A stretch of DNA of 64,000 bases, from positions 26,856-90,855 of the forward strand of contig PLIO01000142.1 of the NCBI GenBank assembly GCA_003140075.1, given 5' to 3'. Position numbers and translations under genes: made by a program. Each line of letters starts with the position of its first letter. Position 1 is the first letter of the stretch. The notes beneath the pieces are model-generated. The model ran no database searches, was not told the origin of the DNA, and worked only from the letters and a program-made list of their open reading frames with translations. This DNA is from Acidobacteriaceae bacterium (lineage in GTDB: Bacteria; Acidobacteriota; Terriglobia; Terriglobales; Acidobacteriaceae). Below are positions 45,710-55,211 of this stretch, piece by piece.

Positions 45710-46612
45710 ATGCAGAACCTAGCCGAGTCCGCTTCAGCCCCGGTTGCGCGCCCCATCGCTGCCATTCCGGTCAGCGTGATCGTTGCCGTCCGCAACGAGG
45801 CGCGCAATCTGCCGCGTTGCCTCGAATGCTTACGCGACATGGGCGAGGTGTACGTCGTTGACTCCCAGAGCACCGACAACACAGTCGAAATTGCCCGCTC
45901 CTACGGAGCCAAGGTGGTGCAATTCCATTACCAGGGAGGGTGGCCGAAGAAGCGGCAGTGGGCGATGGACACGTTGCGGCTGCGCCACGATTGGATTCTC
46001 CTGCTGGATGCGGATGAAGCCCTCACTCCGGAGCTCACCGACGAAATTCGATCCGCCATTCGTGATCCCCGCTACGACGGCTATCACATCGCGCTGCGCA
46101 TTTATTTTCTTGGCCGCGAGTTGCGCCACAGCGGCGCCAGCTTTCGCAAGCTGGCATTATTTCGCCGCGGAAAAGGCCGCTTCGAATGCCGGTTGAAGGA
46201 GCAGGACGCATCCATGGCGGATATGGAGATTCACGAGCACATTGTGGTGGAAGGACCCACTGCGACGCTGAAGCACCCCGTCCTCCATCACAACTTCTCC
46301 TCGCTCTCGCATTACATTCGCAAGCACGATGAATATTCCAACTGGGAAGCCAAAGTATGGCTCAACCGCGACGGAGCGGACCAGGAATTGACTCCCTCGC
46401 TAACCGGAACGCAAGCACAACGCCGTCGATGGCTGCGCCGTAAGTTCTTCGCGCTGCCGGCTTCGCCGCTCGCTTTCTTTCTCTACAAATACATTTTCCG
46501 TCTTGGATTCCTCGACGGCGTCCCGGGTTTGATCTACTGCTGCTTTCAGGGAATTCAATTTTTTCACATCAAAGCGAAGATTTATGAACTGAAGCGGACC
46601 TCGGGGGATTAA
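45710..46612 (+). CDS. Glycosyltransferase family 2
   Basis: 300-aa GT-A enzyme: VSVIVAVRNEARNLPRCLECL at the N-terminus, VYVVDSQSTDNTVEIARSYGA, the DXD motif in LLLDADEAL (near residue 102), and a C-terminal tail with one hydrophobic segment (FALPASPLAFFLYKYIF). Similar to GT2 proteins of the WaaE/KdtX type that transfer a glucose-like residue. Seven bases before the second AsnB gene, suggesting co-transcription. Confidence 0.88.
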   Translation: MQNLAESASAPVARPIAAIPVSVIVAVRNEARNLPRCLECLRDMGEVYVVDSQSTDNTVEIARSYGAKVVQFHYQGGWPKKRQWAMDTLRLRHDWILLLDADEALTPELTDEIRSAIRDPRYDGYHIALRIYFLGRELRHSGASFRKLALFRRGKGRFECRLKEQDASMADMEIHEHIVVEGPTATLKHPVLHHNFSSLSHYIRKHDEYSNWEAKVWLNRDGADQELTPSLTGTQAQRRRWLRRKFFALPASPLAFFLYKYIFRLGFLDGVPGLIYCCFQGIQFFHIKAKIYELKRTSGD

Positions 46613-46618
46613 CCGGAA

Positions 46619-48610
46619 ATGTGCGGCATCACTGGTCTGGCAAATTGGGGCGATCGGCAAGTACTCGATCGCATGACGCACGTCGAGGCGCATCGCGGCC
46701 CCGACGACTCCGGCTTGTGGGAGCGGCGCTTCCCCGATGGTTCCTACGTTGGCCTCGGCAGCCGCCGCCTTGCCATCCTCGATCTTTCTGCCGATGGCCA
46801 CATGCCGATGTGCAACGAAGACCGCTCCCTCTGGATCACCTACAACGGCGAAATCTACAACTTCGTCGAACTTCGCCGTGAGCTGCAAAACAAAGGCCAC
46901 CGCTTCGCCTCCAACACCGATACCGAAGTCATCCTCCACCTCTACGAGCAGGAAGGTGCGGATTGCGTTCATCGCCTCAAAGGCATGTTTGCATTCGCCA
47001 TCTGCGATCTGCGTTCCGGCAAGCCGGAGTTATTTCTGGCGCGCGATCATTTTGGAGTGAAGCCCTTCTATTACTGTCACCGCGGTAGAAAGCTCGCGTT
47101 TGCTTCTGAAGTGAAGGCCTTGCTCCATGTGCCCGAGCTTGATGCCGAACTCGATCTTGACTCCTTGCATCAGTATCTGACCTTCCTCTGGGTTCCGGAT
47201 CCCAAAACGATGTTCCGCGGCATCTACAAACTTCCCGCGGGACACTGCGCCACCTTTCGCGACGGCGAATTGAAGATCCGCCAGTACTGGGACTTAACCT
47301 TTCCCCGCGCCGACGCGCCGTATCCGCGATCCGAAGCCGATCTCGCCGGCGAAGTTCGCGAGCGCTTTCGGCATTCGGTGGAGCAGCAGATGGTGAGCGA
47401 CGTCCCCATCGGCGCATTTCTCAGCGCGGGATTGGATTCGTCGAGCATCGTGGCCATGATGTGCCGGGCGGCAAAACAGCCCGTCCGAACCTACACGATT
47501 ACTTTTCCGCACAAGTATCGCGTCGGCGAAACCACTCTGGATGATCCCACGGTGCCCGCAAGGTTGGCGCGCCAACTGGGCTGCGAAAACCAGCAGCTTG
47601 TGGTTGAGCCGGACGTCGCCGAATTGCTGCCTCGTCTGACCTGGCACATGGATGAGCCCACAGCCGATCCCGCAATCATTACGGCCTATCTGGTTTGCCG
47701 GGAGGCGCGCAAGCAAGCCACAGTGTTGCTCTCTGGCGTTGGCGGAGACGAATTGTTCGCCGGATATCGCAAGCATGCCGCGCACCGCTGGGCGAGCGCG
47801 TATCAGCGAGTCCCCGGCGTGTTGCGTGCAGGCGTCGAATCCGCGTTGGGCACACTGCCCAGCTTGCGCGGCACTGCCATGAAGGGGAGCGTGCGCCTGG
47901 TCAAGAAGATGGCTCGCAGCGCGTCGCTCGCACCGCAAGACCGCTTCATTCGCAATTGCACCTATCTCGATGACGACCAAAAGATGAGTTTGTACACGCC
48001 TGAGGTTCAAGATCAGCTTCGCGTCTCCGATCCCGCCGTTCGTCACCATGCCCGCTTCGATGAAGTACGCGACGCCGACTTCCTGAACCAGATGCTTTAT
48101 CTCGACACCAAAATCTTCATGGTGAGTCTGAACCTGAACTACAACGACAAAATGAGCATGGCGTCGTCGGTTGAAGTGCGCGTCCCGTTCCTTGACCGCG
48201 AGCTGGCCGAGTTCTCCGCCTCAAATATTCCGCCGAATCTCAAGCTGAAAGGTTTTTTCCGGCCCACCACCAAGCACATCTTCCGCAAAGCCATGCAGGA
48301 TGTTCTACCTGCCGAAGTCTTGCGGCAGCCGAAAGCCGGCTTCGCCGCACCCGTCGACTACTGGCTGGCGCACGATTTGCGGGAAATGGTCGACGATTTG
48401 CTTTCCGAAACAAACATCCGCCAGCGCGGCTTATTCCGTCCGGAAGGCGTGCGCCGCTTTGTCGATGAGCAGCGAAGTGGGGCCGAAGATTGGTCGATGC
48501 AAATCTGGCAGTTCCTGACCCTGGAGCACTGGATGCGCATCTTCCTCGACGCCGGAGCACAGCAGAGCGCCGAAGATTTCAGCCAAACCCGCGAGGCGGC
48601 CACCGCGTGA
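46619..48610 (+). CDS. asnB: AsnB-type glutamine amidotransferase (second copy)
   Basis: 663-aa class II amidotransferase, same family as the protein at 41317. Cys2 of MCGITG, HRGPDDSGLW, ITYNGEIYNF, then SAGLDSSSIVAMM and LSGVGGDELFAGYRKH. It differs clearly from the first copy, so it is not a recent duplicate. A uronamide-forming role on a polymer sugar is likely by context. Six bases after the GT2 gene and in GTGA overlap with the toroid-protein gene. Confidence 0.9.
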   Translation: MCGITGLANWGDRQVLDRMTHVEAHRGPDDSGLWERRFPDGSYVGLGSRRLAILDLSADGHMPMCNEDRSLWITYNGEIYNFVELRRELQNKGHRFASNTDTEVILHLYEQEGADCVHRLKGMFAFAICDLRSGKPELFLARDHFGVKPFYYCHRGRKLAFASEVKALLHVPELDAELDLDSLHQYLTFLWVPDPKTMFRGIYKLPAGHCATFRDGELKIRQYWDLTFPRADAPYPRSEADLAGEVRERFRHSVEQQMVSDVPIGAFLSAGLDSSSIVAMMCRAAKQPVRTYTITFPHKYRVGETTLDDPTVPARLARQLGCENQQLVVEPDVAELLPRLTWHMDEPTADPAIITAYLVCREARKQATVLLSGVGGDELFAGYRKHAAHRWASAYQRVPGVLRAGVESALGTLPSLRGTAMKGSVRLVKKMARSASLAPQDRFIRNCTYLDDDQKMSLYTPEVQDQLRVSDPAVRHHARFDEVRDADFLNQMLYLDTKIFMVSLNLNYNDKMSMASSVEVRVPFLDRELAEFSASNIPPNLKLKGFFRPTTKHIFRKAMQDVLPAEVLRQPKAGFAAPVDYWLAHDLREMVDDLLSETNIRQRGLFRPEGVRRFVDEQRSGAEDWSMQIWQFLTLEHWMRIFLDAGAQQSAEDFSQTREAATA

Positions 48611-49884
48611 ACAGCAGCAGAGAAAACGCCATCACCGGTCAACTCGCCAAGGCGGTGACCGAAGCCACGGGCTTGCTCCGCGGACCCCAGCGTTTGTTTC
48701 CGCTGATCCGGAAACTTGTCTCCGACAAGCTGCGGCTAACTTTCGAGCAGCGGAGTCTTTACTCGTACTCGACCACCAAGCGGCCTAGCAGAGACACACT
48801 GAACTCGCTGCTTCGCTGGATTCTCGAAGCACAGCGCCCCGATGGCGGCATCGCCGCCTATTACAGCCTGCTCACGGGATATTCCGAATCTTATCCCGAA
48901 GTTACCGGCTACCTCGTTCCCACGCTGTACGATCTTGCGCACGCGAATCGCAACGACAAAGCGGTTGCTGCCGCGGAGCGAGCCACGCAGTGGCTGCTCT
49001 CGCTACAGATGCCAACCGGTGCTTTTCCCGGAGGATTGCACGGTAGCCAAGCGCAGCCCTCGGTCTTCAACACCGGCCAAATCCTGCAAGGCTTAGTTCG
49101 TGCTCAAGTGGAAACGAACCATCCGGAGATTCGACAAGCAGCCATCGCCGCCGGCGATTGGCTGATCGGCATGCAGCAAGCAGATGGATCGTGGTCCGGT
49201 CCCGCCGCGTATCAAGGCGCGGCGCACACTTACTACAGCATGGTAGCGTGGGCGCTCGCAGAATTGTCCAAACACTCCGATCAACGTCACGACCGCGGCG
49301 CAGATTATGGCCGCGCTGCCGAGAAGAATCTCGATTGGGTTTTGTCGCACTTCCGGCCCAGCGGCTGGATCGATGGCATCAACCTGCGCGGCCATCCCAA
49401 CTATCTGCACTTCATCGCCTACGTGCTCCAGGGTGTTCTTGAGTGTGCCATTCTGCGCCGGCGCAGCGATGCCATCGACGCGGTTGCAAAGTCCGCGTGG
49501 CTGCTGCTGCGAAAGTTTGAAACCAATAAATATTTGTCGGGCTCCTACGAACCGGATTTCAAAGGCGGCCACCGCTTCACTTGCCTCACTGGAAACGCGC
49601 AGATGTCATCCGTCTGGCTGCGGCTGTTTGAAGTCACCGGCGATCTGCGTTACCTCAATGCTGCCCTCAAGATAAATGAGATGCTGAAGCAATTGATTCC
49701 CGCGCGCGGGCTCCGGGGCATTGCAGGTGGAGTAAACGGATCATATCCAGTCTGGGGACGCTATCAACCGCTGCGCTACATCAGTTGGGGATGCAAATTC
49801 TTCGCGGACGCTCTCCTGCTGGAGCAGCGCCTCACGCGGTCATTCGAGGAATCAGCATGCGAGGCCTTGCCATGCGCATCGTAA
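48607..49884 (+). CDS. Alpha/alpha-toroid protein (terpene-cyclase-like or glycan-acting)
   Basis: 425-aa protein of unknown function. GTG start in overlap with the AsnB gene. It has repeated helical-hairpin sequences with aromatic Gly motifs (ILEAQRPDGGIAAYYSLLTGYSES, WLLSLQMPTGAFPGGLHGS, WLIGMQQADGSWSGPAAYQ), typical of (alpha/alpha) toroids as in prenyltransferase/squalene-cyclase-like, lyase and epimerase folds. No DXDD or catalytic signature of terpene cyclases is visible. In EPS loci such proteins sit beside heparinase-like genes and probably act on the polymer. Confidence 0.6.
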   Translation: MNSSRENAITGQLAKAVTEATGLLRGPQRLFPLIRKLVSDKLRLTFEQRSLYSYSTTKRPSRDTLNSLLRWILEAQRPDGGIAAYYSLLTGYSESYPEVTGYLVPTLYDLAHANRNDKAVAAAERATQWLLSLQMPTGAFPGGLHGSQAQPSVFNTGQILQGLVRAQVETNHPEIRQAAIAAGDWLIGMQQADGSWSGPAAYQGAAHTYYSMVAWALAELSKHSDQRHDRGADYGRAAEKNLDWVLSHFRPSGWIDGINLRGHPNYLHFIAYVLQGVLECAILRRRSDAIDAVAKSAWLLLRKFETNKYLSGSYEPDFKGGHRFTCLTGNAQMSSVWLRLFEVTGDLRYLNAALKINEMLKQLIPARGLRGIAGGVNGSYPVWGRYQPLRYISWGCKFFADALLLEQRLTRSFEESACEALPCAS

Positions 49885-50693
49885 TTCTGTGCTCCAGCGT
49901 GTACAGCGAATCCGCTTGCGCCATGGCAGTCCGCATGGCCCAGTCAGGATACGTTCCCGCCGGCGCCCTCACTCTTTCAACCCTCAATCGCGGAACTCTG
50001 CTGCGCAAGCTTGGACAGTGGGGTGTGCGCGACGTTGCGCGCTACGCCCGCGCGAAACTGATCCCGAGTCAGAGCGGCGGGCAGGCACAGCTGCGGAACC
50101 CGTACCTGGAACCGGCACTCAAAGACCGCAGCGGAATTTTCCGCACCCTCCGGGAAGTGGCCTCGGCCTATGCCTTCCCGGTTGCGATCTGCAGCGACCA
50201 GAACTCGCCAGATGCAATTTCACTCCTAAAGGCGTGGTCTCCCGATCTAATCATCTTCACCGGCGGCAACATCCTGAGCAAGCAACTCCTGGAAATTCCA
50301 CGCCTCGGTGTTCTCAACGCCCACCTCGGCTTACTGCCGGAAATCCGCGGCATGAGCAGTCCAGAGTGGTCGTTGCTCAACTGCGTTCCACTCGGCATCA
50401 CCATCCATTCCATGGACACAGGAATCGATACCGGGCCGATTCTCCAGAGCTACGAATTGCCCGGCGCCGCTCACTGCGCATCGCTCAACGACTTGCGCAA
50501 CCGCCTCATCGCATTCGGTGTGGACAAGATGGTAGAAGTGGTTGCCGCTCTCGATTGCGGCACGATCTCTGCAATCCCTCAGTCAGATCTTCACAAAGAC
50601 AATCAGTTCTTCGTCATGCATGAGTGGCTCCAGCAGCGAGCGGCCGAACGCCTTACGCAGAGCCGAGTGCCCGTCACGGGAGTGAATGGATAA
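49857..50693 (+). CDS. Formyltransferase-family protein
   Basis: 278-aa protein with the formyltransferase N-domain fold. The Asn-His-Asp catalytic set is seen: LNAHLGLLPEIRGMSSPEWSL (Asn and His) and TIHSMDTGIDTGPIL (Asp). It probably adds a formyl group to an aminosugar using 10-formyl-THF, as known for surface-glycan N-formyltransferases. The start at 49857 has GAGGA six bases before it; ATG 49872 is also possible. It overlaps the previous gene by 28 bases. No C-terminal extra domain of ArnA or Fmt type. Confidence 0.82.
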   Translation: MRGLAMRIVILCSSVYSESACAMAVRMAQSGYVPAGALTLSTLNRGTLLRKLGQWGVRDVARYARAKLIPSQSGGQAQLRNPYLEPALKDRSGIFRTLREVASAYAFPVAICSDQNSPDAISLLKAWSPDLIIFTGGNILSKQLLEIPRLGVLNAHLGLLPEIRGMSSPEWSLLNCVPLGITIHSMDTGIDTGPILQSYELPGAAHCASLNDLRNRLIAFGVDKMVEVVAALDCGTISAIPQSDLHKDNQFFVMHEWLQQRAAERLTQSRVPVTGVNG

Positions 50694-50694
50694 T

Positions 50695-50745
50695 CCGAAT
50701 GGGCAAGCCGATGAGTACGCCGAATGAGCAAGCCGAATGAGTAAG
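50695..50745 (+). repeat. Tandem duplication of a 25-base unit at the heparinase-like gene start
   Basis: Two nearly identical units, CCGAATGRGCAAGCCGA..., at 50695-50719 and 50720-50745. The start ATG (50737) lies in the second unit. Confidence 0.6.
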
Positions 50746-52938
50746 ATTGGCGCCATGTTGCAGGTCGGCCGCACCTTCGGGATGCGTGACGGCATGCTCC
50801 GCCTGGAATACGAACTCCAGCGTGGCAGCGGCCTCATGCTATGGCGAATGCGGTCCGTGCAGGGCTGGGATTCCTGGGACCTGAAACGGATTGCACCCGG
50901 CGTTCCAGCAAAGGACCTGCGAATTGCTCGACAAGATGGCACGCACCGATTTTTCTTCGCAAACGCGCCGACCTTGAAATCGAGTATCAGAGAAATCGTT
51001 GGCTCCGACGGTGAGAAGCAAATCATCGCCGAAGCCGAACGGATTCTCGCCGGCAACCTGCCATTCTTCGGCCAACTGTCCCTTGCTTCCGAATTTCCGC
51101 CGCAATGGTTCCGCAATCCTGCGACCGGTCAAACTGTTTCACCGCAGCAGCCGTGGACGCAAATGCGTTTCGCCTCCCCCGTCTACGGCGACCTGAAATT
51201 TATCCTCGAGCCCTCCCGGTTCTTGTTTGTCTACCCACTGGTCCGCGCTTACGCTCTCACTGGCGACGAGCTCTATCCGCAGGCTTTCTGGAACGCGATC
51301 GAGGACTGGGCTCTGCACAGCCCGCCCATGGCCGGTCCGCTCTGGATTTGCGGGCAGGAATGTTCGCTGCGCATATTGGCGTGGACGTTCGCGCTGCACG
51401 CCTTCGTCAATTCGTCCTCTACCACCGACGAGCGTGTTGCTTTGCTCGTCTCCATGATCGCCGCACATGCCTGGCGCACCGCGCAAACCCTCGGGTACGC
51501 CCGCTCGCAACGCAGCAATCATTTAATCAGCGAGGCCGTCGGACTCTGGACGGCAGGCACGCTCTACCCAGAACTGCGAGAGGCGCAGGTTTGGCAGAGC
51601 CTCGGCACGCACTTATTGCGCGAGGCCGTTCTCGACCAGATCACCCCAGAAGGAGTTTCGCAGCAGCACTCCTTCAACTACCAGCGCATGATTCTGCACC
51701 TCTTGCTGTGGACGCTGCGTCTCGCCGAGATTCACCAGATTCCGCTTCCCGAAGAAATTCGCGCCCGCACCCAATCCGCGTTCGAATTCATGCGCCCGTG
51801 GGTAGACCGCGAGAGTGGCTTCACACCGAACCACGGCTCCGATGATGGCACTCAGATCCTCCCACTCGCGTCTTGCCAGTATCGCGATTTTCGTCCCCTC
51901 CTGCAGTTAGGCGCCGCCGTTCTCCATCGTCCCGCACTCAAGCCAGGGCCTTGGGATGAGGCTGCACTATGGTTCGGTATCAAGCCTGCCGTTGCCCAGG
52001 AATCCGCGCTTGCTCCGACTCTGCCAGCCGAGACCGGATACTTCCGCCTTGGCGATTCGCAATCCTGGGCGCTCGTTCGCGCCGGCCGCTACAAGCGCCG
52101 GCCTTTTCAGGCCGATCAATTGCACGTCGATTTGTGGTGGCAAGGCATCAACCTCGCCCGCGATGCCGGAACCTATCTCTACAACGGTCCTCCGCCGTGG
52201 AATAATGGACTTGCAGGGACAGCCGTTCACAACACCATCACCGTCGATCATCGCGACCAGATGCGCCGGGCTGGCCGCTTTCTTTGGGTTGATTGGGCCC
52301 AGGCGTCAGGCCGATCGCACTCTTCCGCCGATCAGCCCTATGTGGACCGCTTTGAAGGTGAGCATGAGGGATATAAAAATCTTGGCGTCACGCACCGCCG
52401 CATGGTGCAGTGGTTGGCGGGCTCGGGCTGGGTCATCGTGGATGACGTCGAGGGAGCCGGCTTGCACCACGTCCGCTTGCATTGGCTGGCAGCGGATTTG
52501 CCGTACGATGTTTCTGACTCGCCTTTTCAAGTTGCGTTCACCGCGGGGCAGAGCTGGGTGCGCTGGAATATTTTTGCCAGCGTTCCCGCGAGTGCGGCGA
52601 TCATACGCGCAGGCAGCCTGGCATGGAAGGGAAGTGGGATGAGTCTGGCTGCGGAAGTCGCGCGCGCCGACGCGCAGATGCTCGGGTGGGAGTCGCCCAC
52701 GTATGGCGATCTTCAGCCGGCGGTTTCTCTGGTTTACGAAACCCGATCGCAATTGCCAGTTCGATTCGTCACGGCCGTTCTCACCGACGAACGATGCAAA
52801 GTTGAATCGTCAGTTGGCCAGGTAGTTATTATGCGCGATGAATCCGAGGTCTATCGAGTGAATCTTTCAGCAAGAATAAAAACTAAGAGGCCTAGCGCAG
52901 AACCACAACTTCCCGCCGAGAGCCCGCAAAACGCATGA
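50737..52938 (+). CDS. Heparinase II/III-family polysaccharide lyase-like protein
   Basis: 733-aa protein with the heparinase II/III layout: N-terminal alpha/alpha toroid (WNAIEDWALHSPPMAGPLWICGQECSLRILAWTFALHAF; QRSNHLISEAVGLWTAG; HSFNYQRMILHLLLWTLRL; the NHL and YQRM-type motifs hold the catalytic residues) and a C-terminal beta-sandwich (YFRLGDSQSWALVRAG, HNTITVDHRDQMRRAG). No signal peptide, so it may act inside the cell or leave by another route; in EPS loci such proteins are thought to trim or modify the polymer. ATG 50737 and ATG 50755 are both open. ATGA overlap with the following gene. Confidence 0.85.
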   Translation: MSKIGAMLQVGRTFGMRDGMLRLEYELQRGSGLMLWRMRSVQGWDSWDLKRIAPGVPAKDLRIARQDGTHRFFFANAPTLKSSIREIVGSDGEKQIIAEAERILAGNLPFFGQLSLASEFPPQWFRNPATGQTVSPQQPWTQMRFASPVYGDLKFILEPSRFLFVYPLVRAYALTGDELYPQAFWNAIEDWALHSPPMAGPLWICGQECSLRILAWTFALHAFVNSSSTTDERVALLVSMIAAHAWRTAQTLGYARSQRSNHLISEAVGLWTAGTLYPELREAQVWQSLGTHLLREAVLDQITPEGVSQQHSFNYQRMILHLLLWTLRLAEIHQIPLPEEIRARTQSAFEFMRPWVDRESGFTPNHGSDDGTQILPLASCQYRDFRPLLQLGAAVLHRPALKPGPWDEAALWFGIKPAVAQESALAPTLPAETGYFRLGDSQSWALVRAGRYKRRPFQADQLHVDLWWQGINLARDAGTYLYNGPPPWNNGLAGTAVHNTITVDHRDQMRRAGRFLWVDWAQASGRSHSSADQPYVDRFEGEHEGYKNLGVTHRRMVQWLAGSGWVIVDDVEGAGLHHVRLHWLAADLPYDVSDSPFQVAFTAGQSWVRWNIFASVPASAAIIRAGSLAWKGSGMSLAAEVARADAQMLGWESPTYGDLQPAVSLVYETRSQLPVRFVTAVLTDERCKVESSVGQVVIMRDESEVYRVNLSARIKTKRPSAEPQLPAESPQNA

Positions 52939-55178
52939 AGCAACTTTTTCAGGACGCCCGCAGCGCCGAAATCACCGTGGTGGAAGTTCCTGCCCCGAAA
53001 TTGCTGGCGGGGTGTGTGCTGGTTCGCACCGCCGCGTCCGTGGTTTCCGCGGGCACGGAGCGTGCTTCTTCAGAATTTGCCGGCAAGAACCTGCTGCAGA
53101 AAGCGAGAATGCGGCCCGATCTTGTTCGCGAGGTCCTGTCCAAGATCAGCCGTGATGGCTTGCTCGCAACCGTATCCACCGTGCGCAGCCGTCTCGATCA
53201 ACCCAGCGCCTTGGGCTACAGCAGCGCCGGAACTGTCGTTGCCGTGGGCGAAGGCGTTGCCGATATCAACCCCGGAGATCGCGTGGCATGCGCCGGCGCC
53301 GGTCACGCCGTGCACGCCGAGTTCGCCTGCGTCCCTCGCCTTCTCGTCGCGCGCGTTCCTTCTGAGTCCGTCAGCTTTGACGAAGCTGCCTTCACTACTC
53401 TCGGAGCCGTAGCGCTTCACGGCGCGCGCAACGCCGATGTGAAGCTCGGCGATATCGTCGCCGTGATCGGCCTGGGCCTGCTTGGTCAATTGACGGTGCA
53501 AATTCTCAAGGCCGCCGGCTGCTGCGTGCTCGGAATGGATATCTCGGCCGAACGAGCAGAACTTGCCGTGCGCCTCGGAGCCGATGCGGTCAGCACTTCC
53601 TCCACGGGTTTTCAGGACTTATGTCTGCAGCACTCCTCCGGCCATGGTGCCGACTCCGTTCTCATTACCGCGCAGACGGAGAGCAATGATCCCGTGAATC
53701 TTGGCGGAGCCGTGGCACGGAATCGCGCCGTCGTCGTCGCTGTGGGAACCGTTGCCATGGATATTCCGCGGAGATCGTTCTACGAGAAAGAGCTCGACTT
53801 CCGCGTCTCCCGCTCCTACGGTCCCGGCCGCTATGACTCAACCTACGAGCAAAAGGGAATCGATTATCCCATCGGCTACGTGCGCTGGACGGAGACGCGG
53901 AACTTGGAAGCTTTTCTAAAGCTTCTCGCCGATCGCAAATTGAATTTGAATGCATTGGTCACGCATCGCTTTTCGATCGCGCAGGCGCACGCCGCCTACG
54001 ATTTAATCACCGGCAAAAGGCACGAGCCTTTTCTGGGCGTGTTAATTACGTATCCGGAGGTTGCAGACGAAACCCGCAACGTAAACCTGTCTGAACCTGC
54101 CCGGCCTGTCGCAGGCCAACAGTCCATTCACATCGGTCTTCTCGGCGCAGGCAGCTTCGCCACCAGTACGCTGCTCCCTGCGATCAAACGAGTTGGCGGC
54201 GTAGAAATGATCGTAGCCAGCGCTGCGAACGGTTCGCATGCTCGGCATGCCGCCCAGAAATTTGGATTTCGTTCTTGCACTACCGACGAGCACGAAGTGC
54301 TCAACAATCCGGCGGTCAACACGGTGGTCATCGCCACGCGCCACCATTTGCACGCCGAGCAGGTCATCGCGGCTCTCACTGCCGGCAAGCACGTCTTCTG
54401 CGAAAAGCCGCTCTGCCTCAATGAAGAAGAACTGGGTGGAATCATTGCGGCACACGACGCCCCACACAACGAGCAACTCTCCGCTGGCCGGATTCTGATG
54501 GTCGGATTCAATCGCCGCTTCGCCCCGCTAGCTGTTCGACTGAAGAATTTTCTGCGCGAAGCGCGTGAGCCGCTTGCTCTTCACTATCGCGTAAATGCCG
54601 GCTTCCTTCCCGCCGATCACTGGCTTAACGATCCGCAACAGGGCGGCGGCCGCATCATCGGAGAAGTCTGCCACTTTGTCGACTTCCTGTGCTTCCTGAC
54701 GGGCTCATCCCCCGTGGAAGTTGAAACTCGCAGCCTCGCCAATCCCGGTCAATACAGCAATGACAACGTGGTATGCTCGCTGCGTTTTGTGAACGGTTCT
54801 CAGGGAACCATCAGCTATCTCGCCAACGGCGATAAATCTTATTCCAAGGAACGAATCGAAGTCTTCGGCGGCGGCAGTGTGGCCGCTCTCGAAGATTTTC
54901 GCCGGCTGGAACTTGTGCGCGGCGGAAAGAAGCGCGTGCTCCGCTCGCTTCTGCGCCAAGATAAAGGTCATCGTGGCGAGTGGCAAGCTTTCGTCTCGGC
55001 AATTCAAACCGGAGCCGAGTCGCCAATCCCATTTCGCGAAATTGTGAGCACGATGCGGGCAACGTTCGCGCTCGAAGAGTCACGGTGTCTAGGGCAACCG
55101 ATAGCTGTGCCAGCCGCGCCAAATGGCCTTCGCACCGACGACGCTCCCGACGCCAGTGGCTTCGATCGAGCTTCCTGA
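52935..55178 (+). CDS. Two-domain oxidoreductase: Zn-alcohol-dehydrogenase-like plus Gfo/Idh
   Basis: 747-aa fusion. Residues 1-360: MDR/zinc-ADH-like domain (GYSSAGTVVAVGEGVADINPGDRVACAGAGHAVHAE; VIGLGLLGQLTVQILKAAG). Residues 390-720: Gfo/Idh/MocA domain (IHIGLLGAGSFATSTLLPAI; HVFCEKPLCLNEEEL; EVCHFVDFLCFLTGS). This bi-domain architecture is found in polysaccharide loci beside heparinase genes; the sugar oxidised or epimerised is not known. ATGA overlap with the heparinase-like gene, followed closely by a WbuB-type transferase. Confidence 0.86.
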   Translation: MKQLFQDARSAEITVVEVPAPKLLAGCVLVRTAASVVSAGTERASSEFAGKNLLQKARMRPDLVREVLSKISRDGLLATVSTVRSRLDQPSALGYSSAGTVVAVGEGVADINPGDRVACAGAGHAVHAEFACVPRLLVARVPSESVSFDEAAFTTLGAVALHGARNADVKLGDIVAVIGLGLLGQLTVQILKAAGCCVLGMDISAERAELAVRLGADAVSTSSTGFQDLCLQHSSGHGADSVLITAQTESNDPVNLGGAVARNRAVVVAVGTVAMDIPRRSFYEKELDFRVSRSYGPGRYDSTYEQKGIDYPIGYVRWTETRNLEAFLKLLADRKLNLNALVTHRFSIAQAHAAYDLITGKRHEPFLGVLITYPEVADETRNVNLSEPARPVAGQQSIHIGLLGAGSFATSTLLPAIKRVGGVEMIVASAANGSHARHAAQKFGFRSCTTDEHEVLNNPAVNTVVIATRHHLHAEQVIAALTAGKHVFCEKPLCLNEEELGGIIAAHDAPHNEQLSAGRILMVGFNRRFAPLAVRLKNFLREAREPLALHYRVNAGFLPADHWLNDPQQGGGRIIGEVCHFVDFLCFLTGSSPVEVETRSLANPGQYSNDNVVCSLRFVNGSQGTISYLANGDKSYSKERIEVFGGGSVAALEDFRRLELVRGGKKRVLRSLLRQDKGHRGEWQAFVSAIQTGAESPIPFREIVSTMRATFALEESRCLGQPIAVPAAPNGLRTDDAPDASGFDRAS

Positions 55179-55211
55179 ACATAGTCTTTCTGAACCGCAG
55201 TGCACCGTCTC

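Noticed and set aside
48607-49884. Squalene/terpene cyclase
   Set aside because: The helical toroid is similar, but the DXDD and QW-repeat signatures are missing and the context is polysaccharide modification.
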